NCBI RefSeq assembly: GCF_000686845.1
Contig: NZ_JMLS01000001.1
Location: 1-64,000 of the forward strand
Direction: 5' to 3'
Source: Paenibacillus sp. UNC451MF
Lineage (GTDB): Bacteria; Bacillota; Bacilli; Paenibacillales; NBRC-103111
DNA: 64,000 bases
Positions 1 through 9,221 of the stretch are shown here, piece by piece. Each line of letters starts with the position of its first letter. Positions within the stretch are counted from its first letter, which is position 1. Position numbers and translations under genes: made by a program. The notes beneath the pieces are model-generated. The model had not been told where the DNA came from, ran no database searches, and was given only the letters and a program-made list of their open reading frames with translations.

Positions 1-1781
1 CGACGGTCCAGCCTACAACCGTAGACCAGAAGGTAGCTTGGTCAGGCGGTAACGACAAGGCAAGCGTAAGCGCAACAGGACTTATTACCGGCTTGAAGCC
101 GGGAGCTGCAAAAGCAACGGTAACGAGTGTGACGTACTCAACCTATAGTACGGATGTGAACGTGACGGTAGTGGATACGAAAGCGCCGGTGTGGAACGGC
201 GGTACATTGAGTGCAGGCAGCGTAACAAATACGACAGTCGTATTGAACTGGCCTGCAGCCAAGGATAGTGTTGGAGTAGCTCAATACAAGCTGCTATGGA
301 ATAACAGCAAGGAAGCGATTGTGGAGGGCAATGTCCAATCTTATACCGTAACCGGGCTGCTGCCTGGTACAGCCTACTCGTTCCAACTAACGGCGATTGA
401 TGCAGCAGGCAACATCAGTCAGGCTTTGCCTGCAACCGTAAGAACCTACAGCAGCAGCGGTCGTGGTCCTTCATCCGGTGGAGGAAGTGGTACTAGTGGA
501 GGCAGTGGAAGCACTACGACAGGCGGAGATAATGGAACTTCAGGCACGCCAACGACTGGAAGTCAAATTAAATTGCCTGCGGATGCAATGCAGGTGAAAA
601 CTGAAACTCGCCCAGACGGTACAGTATCCTCCAAGGTAACGGTTGACGGAGCTAAACTGGCTGAAGCTCTTAAAGAATCGGCCAAACAAAAGTCGCCTAT
701 TGTTGTACTGGATCTGAATTCCTCGTCCGCATCAGTGAATGTTGTGCTGCCTGCCCAAATTTTGTTTAGCGCAGCAGCAGCATCTCCAAATGCAGTGATT
801 TTGGTAAATACGAGTTCAGCTTCTTACGAGCTGCCGCTTCAGGCCATTTCCAAGCTGGCCTCAGCCAACTCGAAGGACGCCACTTTGCAAGTAAGCATAA
901 GCCAAGCAAATCAACAATTAGAGCAGCTTGCAGCCAATCAGGCTAAACAAGCAGGAGCTACATTGCTGCAGCAGCCGATTGAATATCATCTGGCGATTGC
1001 TGTAAATGGCAAAATAGAAGAGGTAGCCAATAATGCTACATACATTACAAAAACAATGGTTCTTTCTAAGGCTGTCGATCCGAACAAAGCAACGGGTGTA
1101 ATCGTAAATCCAATCACTGGCCAAATGAGGTTTGTCCCTACCTTGTTTGTAACGGAAAACGGTGTAACAAAAGCTAAGTGGATGCACCCAGGCAACGACG
1201 TGTATGCAATTATTGAATCTTCCAAATCGTTCAATGACATGAAAGAACATTGGGCGCAAAAAGAGGTGGAGCTGCTAGCTTCTAAATGGTTGATACAAGG
1301 AAGCTCCTTAACCACTTTTGAACCTAATCGTTCGATTACCCGTGCCGAATTCGCCTCAATTCTGGTTCGTGCGTTAGGTCTTGATGAGCAGTTGTCTGGC
1401 GCAGCATTCTCCGATGTGAAAGCAGATGCTTGGTATGCAGGCTCCGTAGGTGCGGCAGTATCGGCGGGGTTGGTGCAAGGTTATGAAACCGGACAATTCC
1501 AGCCTGAGGCAACCATTACTAGAGAGCAAATGGCCGTTATGATTGAACGAGCTGCGAAGTTTGCAGGCATGAGCACAACGGATTCAACGAATTTATCCCA
1601 AGCTTATTCCGATGCCGCTTCAATTAGCGGTTGGGCGGAAAAATCGGTAAGCTGGGCTGTGAAAGCGGGTATTATGCAGGGGACAGGTGAGCGTTCATTC
1701 GCTCCAGGCGAGCTTGCCACTCGAGCGCAAGCAGCTGTTATGCTGAAGAGAATGCTTCAGCAGCTGAAATTTATTAACTAA
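1..1781 (+). CDS. SLH-anchored surface protein, 5' partial
   Basis: The frame is open from the first bases of the window, so the true start lies upstream. The visible part begins in a bacterial Ig-like (Big_2 type) repeat ending in VDTKAP, followed by a fibronectin-III-like domain (KAPVWNGGTL to ATVRT), a Ser/Gly/Thr-rich linker of about 40 residues, an unnamed domain of about 220 residues, and three SLH domains at the C-terminus with ITRAEF, ITREQM and ATRAQA motifs, ending KFIN. SLH domains hold proteins non-covalently to pyruvylated secondary cell-wall polymer, so this is an exported cell-surface protein. The Ig and FN3 parts suggest binding or spacing; no catalytic domain is visible in this fragment. 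The unnamed domain and the SLH part resemble the protein at the other end of the window. Stop TAA at 1779-1781. Confidence 0.9.
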   Translation, partial: TVQPTTVDQKVAWSGGNDKASVSATGLITGLKPGAAKATVTSVTYSTYSTDVNVTVVDTKAPVWNGGTLSAGSVTNTTVVLNWPAAKDSVGVAQYKLLWNNSKEAIVEGNVQSYTVTGLLPGTAYSFQLTAIDAAGNISQALPATVRTYSSSGRGPSSGGGSGTSGGSGSTTTGGDNGTSGTPTTGSQIKLPADAMQVKTETRPDGTVSSKVTVDGAKLAEALKESAKQKSPIVVLDLNSSSASVNVVLPAQILFSAAAASPNAVILVNTSSASYELPLQAISKLASANSKDATLQVSISQANQQLEQLAANQAKQAGATLLQQPIEYHLAIAVNGKIEEVANNATYITKTMVLSKAVDPNKATGVIVNPITGQMRFVPTLFVTENGVTKAKWMHPGNDVYAIIESSKSFNDMKEHWAQKEVELLASKWLIQGSSLTTFEPNRSITRAEFASILVRALGLDEQLSGAAFSDVKADAWYAGSVGAAVSAGLVQGYETGQFQPEATITREQMAVMIERAAKFAGMSTTDSTNLSQAYSDAASISGWAEKSVSWAVKAGIMQGTGERSFAPGELATRAQAAVMLKRMLQQLKFIN

Positions 1782-1785
1782 TAAC

Positions 1786-1824
1786 AAACCGCACGGTCGC
1801 AAGCTTTAGCGATCGTGCGGTTTT
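1786..1824 (+). terminator. Rho-independent terminator of the SLH gene
   Basis: AAACCGCACGGTCGC pairs with GCGATCGTGCGGTTT across a short loop, with one G-U pair, and is followed by TTTTCTC. It lies four bases past the stop codon. Confidence 0.85.
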
Positions 1825-1964
1825 CTCATGTTACTGAATCGGTCAGGGAACAATTATATATAAATAATCGTGTTTTTAGAGCAAGAAATAGTGAAGTTTT
1901 ATTGTCCAGCTTCAGGTATAATCAATGCAGCTTAGGATCATAACCAGAAAGGGAAGAGGCTTAG

Positions 1965-4271
1965 ATGAATTCGAGCATTTGGTTCAGGCGTCCTGCGGAG
2001 GATTGGAATGAAGCACTTCCTGTGGGCAATGGCCGGTTGGGTGCGATGGTGTTCGGCCACGTGGAAAAAGAGAGAATTCAGCTTAATGAGGATAGCATTT
2101 GGTATGGGGGCCCTAATGATCGTAACAACCAAGATGCACTCGAACATCTACCGATTATAAGGCAGCTTCTTTTCGAGGGAAAGCTCCATGAAGCGCATCG
2201 ATTGGCGGAAATGGCCTTCTCCGGTACGCCCTGCAGCCAACGGCATTATATGACGGCAGGTGATTTGCTGATTCATTTTGACAATCAACAGAAGGAACCT
2301 CTTCACTATCGAAGAGAGCTTGATCTAAATACGGCCATAGTCTCCAGCAGTTTTACAATGGACGGCTATCGATATAAACGCGAGACATTTGCGAGTTATC
2401 CGGACGGAGTTATTGTCATTCGTCTCGAAACGGACAAGCCGCAGGGTATTTCATTCTACTCCCGATTCGAAAGAAAAAAAGGCAAGTATATGGATGGTGC
2501 CAGCAAATCTGGAGAAGACAGTATTGTCATGCGGAACTGCTGCTACGGTACGGATGGTACAGACTATGTACTAAAAGTTAAAGCTGTATCCGAAGGTGGT
2601 TCGATCCGTACGATTGGGGAGCATCTCGTTGTAGAGGGCGCCAATGCAGTCACCCTTCTGCTTTCCGGAGCCACGACATTCCGCTATGCCGATCCTGAGC
2701 AGTCGTGTGACGAGCTGCTGGACCGTGCGGCAGCTCAACCATACGCGTTGCTTCGAGATAATCATATTGCGGATTACAAGGTTTTGTACGATAGAGTTCA
2801 TCTTCAGTTATCCGTATCGGTGCCGAAAGTTAGCGAGAGGCAGCCTCTCTCTGAGTTATCCACTCCTGAAAGGCTGGAGCGGTTGAAGCAAGGGGAGAAA
2901 GACCCTGGACTGATCACCCTTTACTTTCAATTCGGACGTTATCTGCTTATTGCCAGCAGCCGTCCCGGTTCGCTTCCTGCTAACTTGCAGGGGATATGGA
3001 ACGATCAGATGCTGCCGCCTTGGGACAGCAAATACACCATTAACATTAATGCGCAAATGAACTACTGGCATGCGGAAACATGTAACTTGTCAGAGTGTCA
3101 TTTACCTTTATTTGACCTTGTCGAAAGAATGAAGGAACCCGGTCGTCGAACGGCATCAGTTATGTACGGGTGTCGTGGCTTTGTTGCCCATCATAATACG
3201 GATATATGGGCTGACACAGCACCACAAGATATTTACCTTCCCGCAACCTATTGGACCATGGGCGCTGCCTGGTTGTGCTTGCATTTATGGGAGCACTATC
3301 AATTTACACAAGATCGTCAATTCCTCGAACGGGCCTATGAGACAATGAAAGAATCCGCTCTCTTCTTCCTTGATTTCCTGATCCCGGACGGCAACGGGCA
3401 GCTGGTCACATCTCCATCCGTATCACCTGAAAACAGGTATTTGCTTCCGAATGGACAATCCGGAACACTATGCTATGGTCCGTCGATGGACAACCAAATA
3501 TTAACGGAACTGTTCAAAAGCTGCATCGAGGCTGGTCGCCTGCTACGGAAGGACAACGAATTTCTAGGAGAACTGGAAGAGACTCTGAGCAAGCTTCCGC
3601 CAATCAAGATTGGCAAGCATGGACAGCTGCAAGAGTGGCTCGAAGATTATGAGGAAAAGGATCCCGGCCATAGACACATTTCCCATTTGTTCGCCCTGCA
3701 CCCTGGAACGTCCATCAGTCCAAATGAGACGCCGGAACTCGCTAAAGCAGCCAGGACTACACTGGATCGACGGCTGGCAAATGGGGGAGGTCATACCGGT
3801 TGGAGCCGCGCATGGATTATTAATTTTTGGGCGCGGCTTGGGGATGGAGAGCAAGCATACTTGAATACAAACGAGCTGCTGCGCAAGTCGACCTTGAACA
3901 ATTTATTTGATAACCATCCCCCTTTCCAAATTGATGGTAATTTTGGAGGCACGGCTGGAATTGCAGAAATGCTGCTGCAAAGTCATGCTGGGGCGGTACA
4001 CCTGCTTCCTGCACTTCCTTCCGAATGGGAGAATGGCCGCGTAAGCGGACTTAAGGCTCGAGGCGGATACGAAATCGGCATCGAGTGGGAGGAAGGTAAA
4101 CTTCGGCAAGCAACAGTCCGGTCGACAAACGGGGGAGTTTGCCAAGTTCGGCTTAACCAACCCGTACGTATCTTGGATGAGAATGGTGAGCCTGTTTATG
4201 CTGGAACCACAGGCACAGATATCCTTTTTACCGCCAACCCGAATCATATCTATACACTGGCTGCAATATAG
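1965..4271 (+). CDS. Glycoside hydrolase family 95 alpha-L-fucosidase
   Basis: The 768-residue protein opens with [25 protein letters not shown], the typical GH95 start, and its length fits the family. GH95 enzymes are inverting alpha-L-fucosidases (some are alpha-L-galactosidases). Candidate catalytic residues by motif are N360 and N362 in [12 protein letters not shown], acid E489 in SPENRYL and D657 in DGNFGG. There is no signal peptide, so the enzyme is probably cytoplasmic and acts on imported oligosaccharides. A ribosome site GGGAAGAGG precedes the ATG. It stands alone between two terminators; its transporter is not adjacent, though an oligosaccharide ABC importer lies at 19-22.6 kb. Confidence 0.92.
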   Translation: MNSSIWFRRPAEDWNEALPVGNGRLGAMVFGHVEKERIQLNEDSIWYGGPNDRNNQDALEHLPIIRQLLFEGKLHEAHRLAEMAFSGTPCSQRHYMTAGDLLIHFDNQQKEPLHYRRELDLNTAIVSSSFTMDGYRYKRETFASYPDGVIVIRLETDKPQGISFYSRFERKKGKYMDGASKSGEDSIVMRNCCYGTDGTDYVLKVKAVSEGGSIRTIGEHLVVEGANAVTLLLSGATTFRYADPEQSCDELLDRAAAQPYALLRDNHIADYKVLYDRVHLQLSVSVPKVSERQPLSELSTPERLERLKQGEKDPGLITLYFQFGRYLLIASSRPGSLPANLQGIWNDQMLPPWDSKYTININAQMNYWHAETCNLSECHLPLFDLVERMKEPGRRTASVMYGCRGFVAHHNTDIWADTAPQDIYLPATYWTMGAAWLCLHLWEHYQFTQDRQFLERAYETMKESALFFLDFLIPDGNGQLVTSPSVSPENRYLLPNGQSGTLCYGPSMDNQILTELFKSCIEAGRLLRKDNEFLGELEETLSKLPPIKIGKHGQLQEWLEDYEEKDPGHRHISHLFALHPGTSISPNETPELAKAARTTLDRRLANGGGHTGWSRAWIINFWARLGDGEQAYLNTNELLRKSTLNNLFDNHPPFQIDGNFGGTAGIAEMLLQSHAGAVHLLPALPSEWENGRVSGLKARGGYEIGIEWEEGKLRQATVRSTNGGVCQVRLNQPVRILDENGEPVYAGTTGTDILFTANPNHIYTLAAI

Positions 4272-4279
4272 AAGATAGA

Positions 4280-4314
4280 GAAAACGTCAAGCATAGTCTT
4301 GGCGTTTTCTTTTT
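4280..4314 (+). terminator. Terminator of the GH95 gene
   Basis: GAAAACGTCAAG and CTTGGCGTTTTC form a 12-bp stem with one wobble pair, followed by TTTTT. Confidence 0.85.
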
Positions 4315-4411
4315 ACTATCTCCAATCATTCCCTTATGTTAAAGTTTAGGGATCAATAGGCATATTGAAATGAGAACACCCACCTGTAATTCAGCTTCGT
4401 TTCCTGTTCTT

Positions 4412-4449
4412 AATAAAACAACGGGACCGTCCTTTTGAACGATCCCGTT
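4412..4449 (-). terminator. Terminator of the MFS transporter gene
   Basis: Read on the minus strand, AACGGGATCGT and ACGGTCCCGTT form a stem followed by GTTTTATT, just past the stop of the minus-strand transporter gene. Confidence 0.8.
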
Positions 4450-4476
4450 ACACTACCAGCCTAGCAGCGACATCCC

Positions 4477-5670
4477 TTATACCCCTTGCAGCTTACGCTT
4501 CTCTGCCTTGCGCCGGGTTTCTGAACGCGTTAACCCTAACGAAACGGCGGCTGTTGCAGCAGCGACGGTTACTCCAGCAGCCCCAATCCAACTAATGGAC
4601 GTGAGGGACGCTTGCTCTACGACAAGCCCGCCGATGCCAGCGCCTGCTGCCATAGCTAACTGAAGCACAGAGCTGTTCAAGCTGAGCATAATACCCGAAG
4701 CTTCCGGTGCCTGTTGAATCAAATTATACTGCTGGGTCGGTCCTGAAGACCAAGCGGAGAAGGACCACAGTACAAGAAGTGGGAGCATGAAAGCAGGAGA
4801 TTGACCAGCAATGGAGATGAGAATCAGAGCAACTGCGTGAACCAGCATACCACCGATCAGCGTACGTGAAACGCCCCATTTGTCCGTGCTGTAGCCCCCG
4901 AATTTGGAGCCGAGCAAGCTGGCGATTCCAAAAGCGAACAGTCCTGCACTTACCCCTTGCTCGCTCATGCCAGTAATCGTGAGAAGGAACGGTGAGATGT
5001 ACGTATAAGCAATCGCATAACCGGCAATCCAGAAAAACGTGATAAGCAGTGCTACAGCAATCCTCGGCTCCTTCAGCAGCGCAAGCTGTTTGCTGATCGG
5101 CACCGGCTCCTCTCCTTCGGACTTCGGAATGGTGAGGGACACAGCAAGCATCGCAAACAGTCCGAGTACACCAATGCCTCCAAATACCATCTTCCAGTCA
5201 TAGAAGGAAGCGATGACCCTACCTATGGGAACACCGACGATCAGCGCGGTTGAAAAACCCATCACAAGCGTGGCGATAGCACTTCCCTGTTTATCTGAAG
5301 GAGCAAGCTTGGATGCCACCGTCAACGCGGTAACGACGAATACGCCCGTGCTAAGTGCCAAGATGATGCGTGAGGCGACTAGGAAGGTGAAGCCCGGCAT
5401 TAAAACGGCGACTGCGTTGCCCAACACGAATACGCTGAGGGAATAGAGCAGCAGCTTTCTCCGCTCCATCCGGGATGTAACAGCCATTAGGATCGGGGTC
5501 CCGAAGGCGTAAGCAAGGGAAAATACGGTGATAAGCTGGCCCGCAGCGGACACGGGAACCCCGATATCTGCCGCAACCTTATCCAAAATCCCTGCAATAA
5601 TAAATTCCGACGTGCCGACCAGGAAACTGACAGCTGCAAGCATATAGATTTTCAATGCATAGGACGTCAT
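4477..5670 (-). CDS. MFS efflux transporter (DHA1 type)
   Basis: This hydrophobic protein of about 397 residues has 12 predicted membrane segments and DHA1-type MFS features: an acidic-hydrophobic TSEFIIAGIL in segment 1 and a basic loop SRMERRKLLLY after segment 2. It resembles the AraJ/YdhP group of sugar or drug efflux permeases. The ATG at 5670 is preferred to an upstream GTG because AGAGAGGA at 5681-5688 is correctly spaced for it. It follows the ArsR-type regulator on the same strand with 69 bp between them, and that gap contains an 18-bp inverted repeat that could be the regulator's site. The exported substrate cannot be told from sequence. Confidence 0.85.
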   Translation of the reverse strand: MTSYALKIYMLAAVSFLVGTSEFIIAGILDKVAADIGVPVSAAGQLITVFSLAYAFGTPILMAVTSRMERRKLLLYSLSVFVLGNAVAVLMPGFTFLVASRIILALSTGVFVVTALTVASKLAPSDKQGSAIATLVMGFSTALIVGVPIGRVIASFYDWKMVFGGIGVLGLFAMLAVSLTIPKSEGEEPVPISKQLALLKEPRIAVALLITFFWIAGYAIAYTYISPFLLTITGMSEQGVSAGLFAFGIASLLGSKFGGYSTDKWGVSRTLIGGMLVHAVALILISIAGQSPAFMLPLLVLWSFSAWSSGPTQQYNLIQQAPEASGIMLSLNSSVLQLAMAAGAGIGGLVVEQASLTSISWIGAAGVTVAAATAAVSLGLTRSETRRKAEKRKLQGV

Positions 5671-5706
5671 TGTGTGTTGCTCCTCTCTCACTCCACTATT
5701 TTTATA

Positions 5707-5724
5707 TTTCTATAAATATAGAAA
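5707..5724. promoter_or_regulatory. Putative ArsR operator, copy 2
   Basis: TTTCTATAAATATAGAAA is a perfect 8-bp inverted repeat with a 2-bp centre between arsR and the MFS gene. A similar 18-bp site, with the same TTTCTA start and GAAA end, lies upstream of arsR. Shared position and pattern suggest that the ArsR protein binds both. Confidence 0.6.
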
Positions 5725-5739
5725 CAAAGATCAAAAAAA

Positions 5740-6021
5740 TTACTCCAGCAAAAAAGGAGCATATTTTTGTGCGATTTCACGGTTCACACTATAAAAAATG
5801 TAGGTACCATCCTTGCGAAGATCCAATAGTCCGCAGTCTGTTAGCTGCTTCAGGTGATGAGACAGCGTCGAGCCGGCGACGGATTCCAGCTTTCCCATAA
5901 TATCGGAGCAGCACAGATTCCTTTCCTCGGTTAGAAGTAAGGCGATTTTAAGCCGGGTCGGTTCCCCAAGTGCTTTGTATACTTTGACGGCTTGCCGAAC
6001 ATCAGCGTTATCCTCAACCAT
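5740..6021 (-). CDS. ArsR-family transcriptional repressor
   Basis: This 93-residue winged-helix protein has the ArsR signature ALGEPTRLKIALLL, a recognition helix region AGSTLSHHLKQLTDCGLL and a wing RKDGTYIFYSV. Family members repress a neighbouring resistance or efflux gene and release DNA on ligand, often metal, or on thiol oxidation. C37-C38 lie side by side in RNLCCSDI, a region that in metal-sensing relatives supplies thiolate ligands, so thiol-based sensing is possible. The ribosome site AAAGGTGAGG is well spaced to the ATG. It is co-oriented with the MFS gene, giving a regulator-exporter unit. Confidence 0.88.
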   Translation of the reverse strand: MVEDNADVRQAVKVYKALGEPTRLKIALLLTEERNLCCSDIMGKLESVAGSTLSHHLKQLTDCGLLDLRKDGTYIFYSVNREIAQKYAPFLLE

Positions 6022-6050
6022 AATAACCTCACCTTTGTCTTTGTTGTTTA

Positions 6051-6068
6051 TTTCTACATCTATCGAAA
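6051..6068. promoter_or_regulatory. Putative ArsR operator, copy 1
   Basis: TTTCTACATCTATCGAAA lies 30 bp upstream of the arsR start and matches the site at 5707-5724 in the outer TTTCTA and GAAA and the inner TAT. This suggests autoregulation. Confidence 0.55.
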
Positions 6069-6215
6069 TTTAAAATACCACAGTTTCTTGTGGATGTAAA
6101 TAGCATTTTCAGAATGCTTGGGTCGGAAGGCATCAGTTTATTAAAAGAGGAATTATATGTTTATATGTGGAAAATAGATGAAAACTATTGAGCGTTAGAA
6201 AGAGTGGAGATTTTA

Positions 6216-6767
6216 GTGGAGCTTATTTATGTAACTTCAAATGCGGCGAAATTTGAAATTGCAACGAAGGTTCTTAGAGGAACAAATATTACCTTGAAAC
6301 AAAGTAATATCGATGTCCCTGAAATACAGAGCATGAAAGTCGAAGATATAGCACAATTTTCGTGTAAGTGGGCAAGAGATAAGCTTGGCAGTTCAGTAGT
6401 TGTTACTGATGTTGGATTATACATAAATGCTTTAAACGGTTTTCCTGATCCATTTGTAAAGTATATCAATAACTGTCTAACAGCAGAAGATGTGATCAAG
6501 TTATTAGAGGATAAAGAAGACCGGACTGTGTACACAAAAGAATGTTTGGCTTTTTGCGAAATGGATTCCGAGCCTGTAATCTTTCAAAGACATATTAAAG
6601 GTACCACCACTACAAATATCACTTCAAAGAACGGATCCGTAATGGATCAATTGGTCATACCTGAAAATGATATTTTGTTAGCACATATACCGAACAATGA
6701 AGTTATTGACTTTTGGGTGAAGCATAGTGCGTTTAATCATTTTAAAGAATGGATTCCATCTTTATGA
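6216..6767 (+). CDS. Ham1/ITPA-like non-canonical purine NTP pyrophosphatase
   Basis: The 183-residue protein begins MELIYVTSNAAKFEIA, the usual strand and SxNxxK start of Ham1/RdgB/ITPA enzymes, which hydrolyse dITP, XTP and similar nucleotides to the monophosphate. A second conserved block reads VVTDVGLYINALNGFPDPF. The central D is kept but the common D-S-G is D-V-G, and NGFPDPFVKYI is nearer eukaryotic ITPA than RdgB. GTG 6216 is preferred to GTG 6204 because GAGTGGAG sits 6 nt before it and the family starts here. It is isolated, so it is probably a second, diverged copy; a different phosphatase substrate is possible. Confidence 0.72.
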   Translation: MELIYVTSNAAKFEIATKVLRGTNITLKQSNIDVPEIQSMKVEDIAQFSCKWARDKLGSSVVVTDVGLYINALNGFPDPFVKYINNCLTAEDVIKLLEDKEDRTVYTKECLAFCEMDSEPVIFQRHIKGTTTTNITSKNGSVMDQLVIPENDILLAHIPNNEVIDFWVKHSAFNHFKEWIPSL

Positions 6768-7036
6768 CTCTGCTTGGTTTGCATTTACGTTTTTCTGTCA
6801 TTTACTGGCGTATGGAATACCGAACGGAACAATATACTATTATTTCTGTTAAGAAATCAGCAAAAAACGTAAGGCTTCTTGTCCGTAGATATGCTAATGT
6901 AATATCGAAGAAACTACGCAGAAGCCTGTTGAGCAAGGCATCCAGGGAACAGATGTATGGGCTCTGCTGGCTATGGGAAGAAGAAATAAGTATAAAATGA
7001 CCCAACTTTTAATTAAATAAGAGGAGGAACAAAATA

Positions 7037-8161
7037 ATGAGTACGATTTGGTCTGCAGCAATGGCGGATTCGTTTATGACAAAATACCCTATCGTGTCCG
7101 ATATGCCGTTTCAAAAAAGAAGAAGCTGGAATTATGAAAACGGATGCGCGCTGACGGCGATGGAGCGTTTGTGGCTGAAAACAGGTGACGACAAATATTA
7201 TCGTTACATTAAAGAAAACATGGATCTGTTCATCCGTGAGGACGGAACGATTGATACCTACGAATTGAATGAATACAACGTGGATCAAATCAATCAGGGC
7301 AAATCGTTATTTTTGCTATATGAAAAAACCGGCGAGGAAAAATACAAAAAAGCTATCGAGCTGCTTGTTACTCAACTAAAAGGTCATCCTCGCACTAGTG
7401 AAGGCGGACTGTGGCATAAGAAAATTTATCCGTTCCAAATGTGGCTGGATGGTGTATATATGACGTCTCCGCTGCTCGCGGCTTACGCTAAGCTATCCGG
7501 TGAGCACGAGTGGTATGACGATGTAGCTAACGAGATTTTATTGATGGAAAAGGTATCCCGCGATCCGGCAACCGGACTTTTGTACCATGGCTGGGATGAA
7601 ACAAAAGAGGAGCGTTGGGCCAACAAAGAAAACGGCTGCTCCCCTCATTTCTGGGGCCGTGCTATCGGTTGGTACGTAATGGCAATTGTAGACGTACTCG
7701 ATTTCTTGCCTTTAGATCATCCAAAACGCGGACAAATCGTTGGGATTTTCCACCGTTTGGCTGGAGCTATTATGCGTTATCAGGATCAAGAATCGGGCCT
7801 TTGGTATCAAGTACTGGATCATGGGGATCGCAAGGGTAACTATTTGGAGGCTTCCGGTTCCTCAATGTTCGTCTGTGCATTAGCGAAGGGCGCACGCAAA
7901 GGTTACTTGGGTAAGGATGCTTTGAATGCGGCACGCCGCGGACATGCAGGACTCGTAGAGCACTGCGTAGGCAAGGACGAGAACGGCAGCTGGTATCTTG
8001 ATCACATTTGCAGTGTGGCAGGTCTTGGCAACAAGCCTTATCGCGACGGCTCTTACGCTTATTACATCAGCGAGCCAACACGCAGAGACGATCCGAAAGG
8101 CTCCGCTCCGTTCATTATGGCGTGTCTTGAAATTGAAGCTGCGGACGAAGCTCAGAAATAA
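7037..8161 (+). CDS. GH105 unsaturated rhamnogalacturonyl hydrolase
   Basis: The 374-residue protein matches YteR/YesR-type enzymes, which remove the unsaturated uronic acid left by pectate or rhamnogalacturonan lyases. Motifs are WNYENGCALTAME near the start, YPFQMWLDGVYM with general acid D138 and YHGWDE with H184, at about the positions known for Bacillus subtilis YteR (D143, H189). There is no signal peptide, consistent with cytoplasmic action on imported disaccharides. The ribosome site AGAGGAGG precedes the ATG. No pectin lyase or transporter is directly adjacent. The 269 bp upstream hold no gene I can support. Confidence 0.93.
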   Translation: MSTIWSAAMADSFMTKYPIVSDMPFQKRRSWNYENGCALTAMERLWLKTGDDKYYRYIKENMDLFIREDGTIDTYELNEYNVDQINQGKSLFLLYEKTGEEKYKKAIELLVTQLKGHPRTSEGGLWHKKIYPFQMWLDGVYMTSPLLAAYAKLSGEHEWYDDVANEILLMEKVSRDPATGLLYHGWDETKEERWANKENGCSPHFWGRAIGWYVMAIVDVLDFLPLDHPKRGQIVGIFHRLAGAIMRYQDQESGLWYQVLDHGDRKGNYLEASGSSMFVCALAKGARKGYLGKDALNAARRGHAGLVEHCVGKDENGSWYLDHICSVAGLGNKPYRDGSYAYYISEPTRRDDPKGSAPFIMACLEIEAADEAQK

Positions 8162-8340
8162 CAATTGTCACAGCATAAATAGGGTACGGAGTTGTCTTTC
8201 GACAAAGCGTCGGGAGGCGGCTCTTTTTTCATTCTATACGCTAGAAATGTAGTGCAACTGAAAGCTTCCTAACCCTAGTTAGAACAATTGTCGTTTTCAT
8301 GGTACATTAGAAACCGAGAGTAACAAATAGTATGACAAAA

Positions 8341-8383
8341 GGGAGGTGAATACCGCTGCATTTCAACATGTAACGGTATTTGA
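8341..8383 (+). promoter_or_regulatory. Shine-Dalgarno separated from deoD start by a hairpin
   Basis: GGGAGGTG (8341-8348) is 35 nt from the deoD ATG (8384). Between them AATACCG (8349-8355) pairs with CGGTATT (8374-8380), and an inner TGCAT pairs with ATGTA around a 6-nt loop. Folding would bring the site to about 5 nt from the start codon. No other ribosome site precedes the ATG. Confidence 0.65.
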
Positions 8384-9097
8384 ATGAGTATCCATATTAA
8401 CGCCAAGGAAGGCGAAATTGCAGAAGCTTTATTACTTCCGGGAGATCCGCTCCGGGCCAAGCATATTGCGGAAACGTACTTGGAAGATGTCGTTTGCTAC
8501 AATCAGGTTCGAGGTATGCTTGGATTTACTGGAACCTACAAGGGAAAGCGGATTTCCGTACAAGGAACGGGCATGGGGATGCCGTCCATATCGATCTATG
8601 CGAATGAACTGATTCGGGATTACGGAGCCAAGAAGCTGATTCGAGTAGGGACTTGCGGTGGAATTCAGCAGGATGTGAAAATTCGTGATGTTATCATTGC
8701 CATGACGGCAAGTACGGATTCTAGCATGAACAAGCATATTTTTCCGGGATGCGATTATGCTCCCCATGCGGATTTTGAGTTGCTGAGACAAGCGTATCTT
8801 GCAGGGCTGGAGAAAGGTCTCTCCATTAAAGTAGGAAGCGTTCTGACAGCAGACGCTTTTTATCGGGATAGCATGGATCTGGTGAAAAAGATGGCCGAAT
8901 ACGGCGTACTGGCAGTGGAAATGGAAACTACTGCATTATATACGATTGCGGCTAAATACGGTGTGCAGGCATTATCGATTCTTACTGTCAGCGATCACTT
9001 GTTCAGCGGCGAAGCTGATACGACGGCGGAGGAGCGCCAGACGACGTTTAATGATATGATTGTTGTTGCTCTTGAAGCTGCTATTAGCGAAGATTAA
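8384..9097 (+). CDS. deoD: Purine nucleoside phosphorylase, DeoD type
   Basis: The 237-residue protein has the hexameric PNP signature: [52 protein letters not shown] and the active-site [10 protein letters not shown]. It splits purine nucleosides with phosphate into base and (deoxy)ribose-1-phosphate in salvage. Length and start fit the family. Translation probably depends on the hairpin-bridged ribosome site upstream. It is monocistronic, closed by hairpins at 9141-9165 and 9179-9213. Confidence 0.95.
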   Translation: MSIHINAKEGEIAEALLLPGDPLRAKHIAETYLEDVVCYNQVRGMLGFTGTYKGKRISVQGTGMGMPSISIYANELIRDYGAKKLIRVGTCGGIQQDVKIRDVIIAMTASTDSSMNKHIFPGCDYAPHADFELLRQAYLAGLEKGLSIKVGSVLTADAFYRDSMDLVKKMAEYGVLAVEMETTALYTIAAKYGVQALSILTVSDHLFSGEADTTAEERQTTFNDMIVVALEAAISED

Positions 9098-9140
9098 TAA
9101 TGAGACTTGATGGGGGATTCCTTCCTGTCAGACATACTAA

Positions 9141-9213
9141 GAAGGCTTTGCGAAGCAAAGCCTTCAGCTGTTATTATCGGGAAATCATTTGCTTTACAGC
9201 AATGGTTTCCCGA
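9141..9213 (+). terminator. Tandem hairpins ending deoD
   Basis: GAAGGCTTTGC-GAA-GCAAAGCCTTC is a perfect stem at 9141-9165 without a clear T run. A second stem, CGGGAAATCATTTGC with GCAATGGTTTCCCG, is followed by ATTTTCCTTTT and is the more likely terminator. Confidence 0.7.
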
Positions 9214-9221
9214 TTTTCCTT

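Noticed and set aside
6080-6095. CCACA-GTTTCT-TGTGG hairpin between arsR and the ITPA-like gene
   Set aside because: Only 5 bp with no T run and no repeat elsewhere; probably chance.
6749-7000. 83-codon plus-strand open frame after the ITPA-like gene
   Set aside because: Overlaps the end of a real gene, has no ribosome site, no recognisable domain and odd composition.
8165-8240. Terminator after the GH105 gene
   Set aside because: TTGTC-TTTC-GACAA is weak and separated from the T run by about 20 bases.
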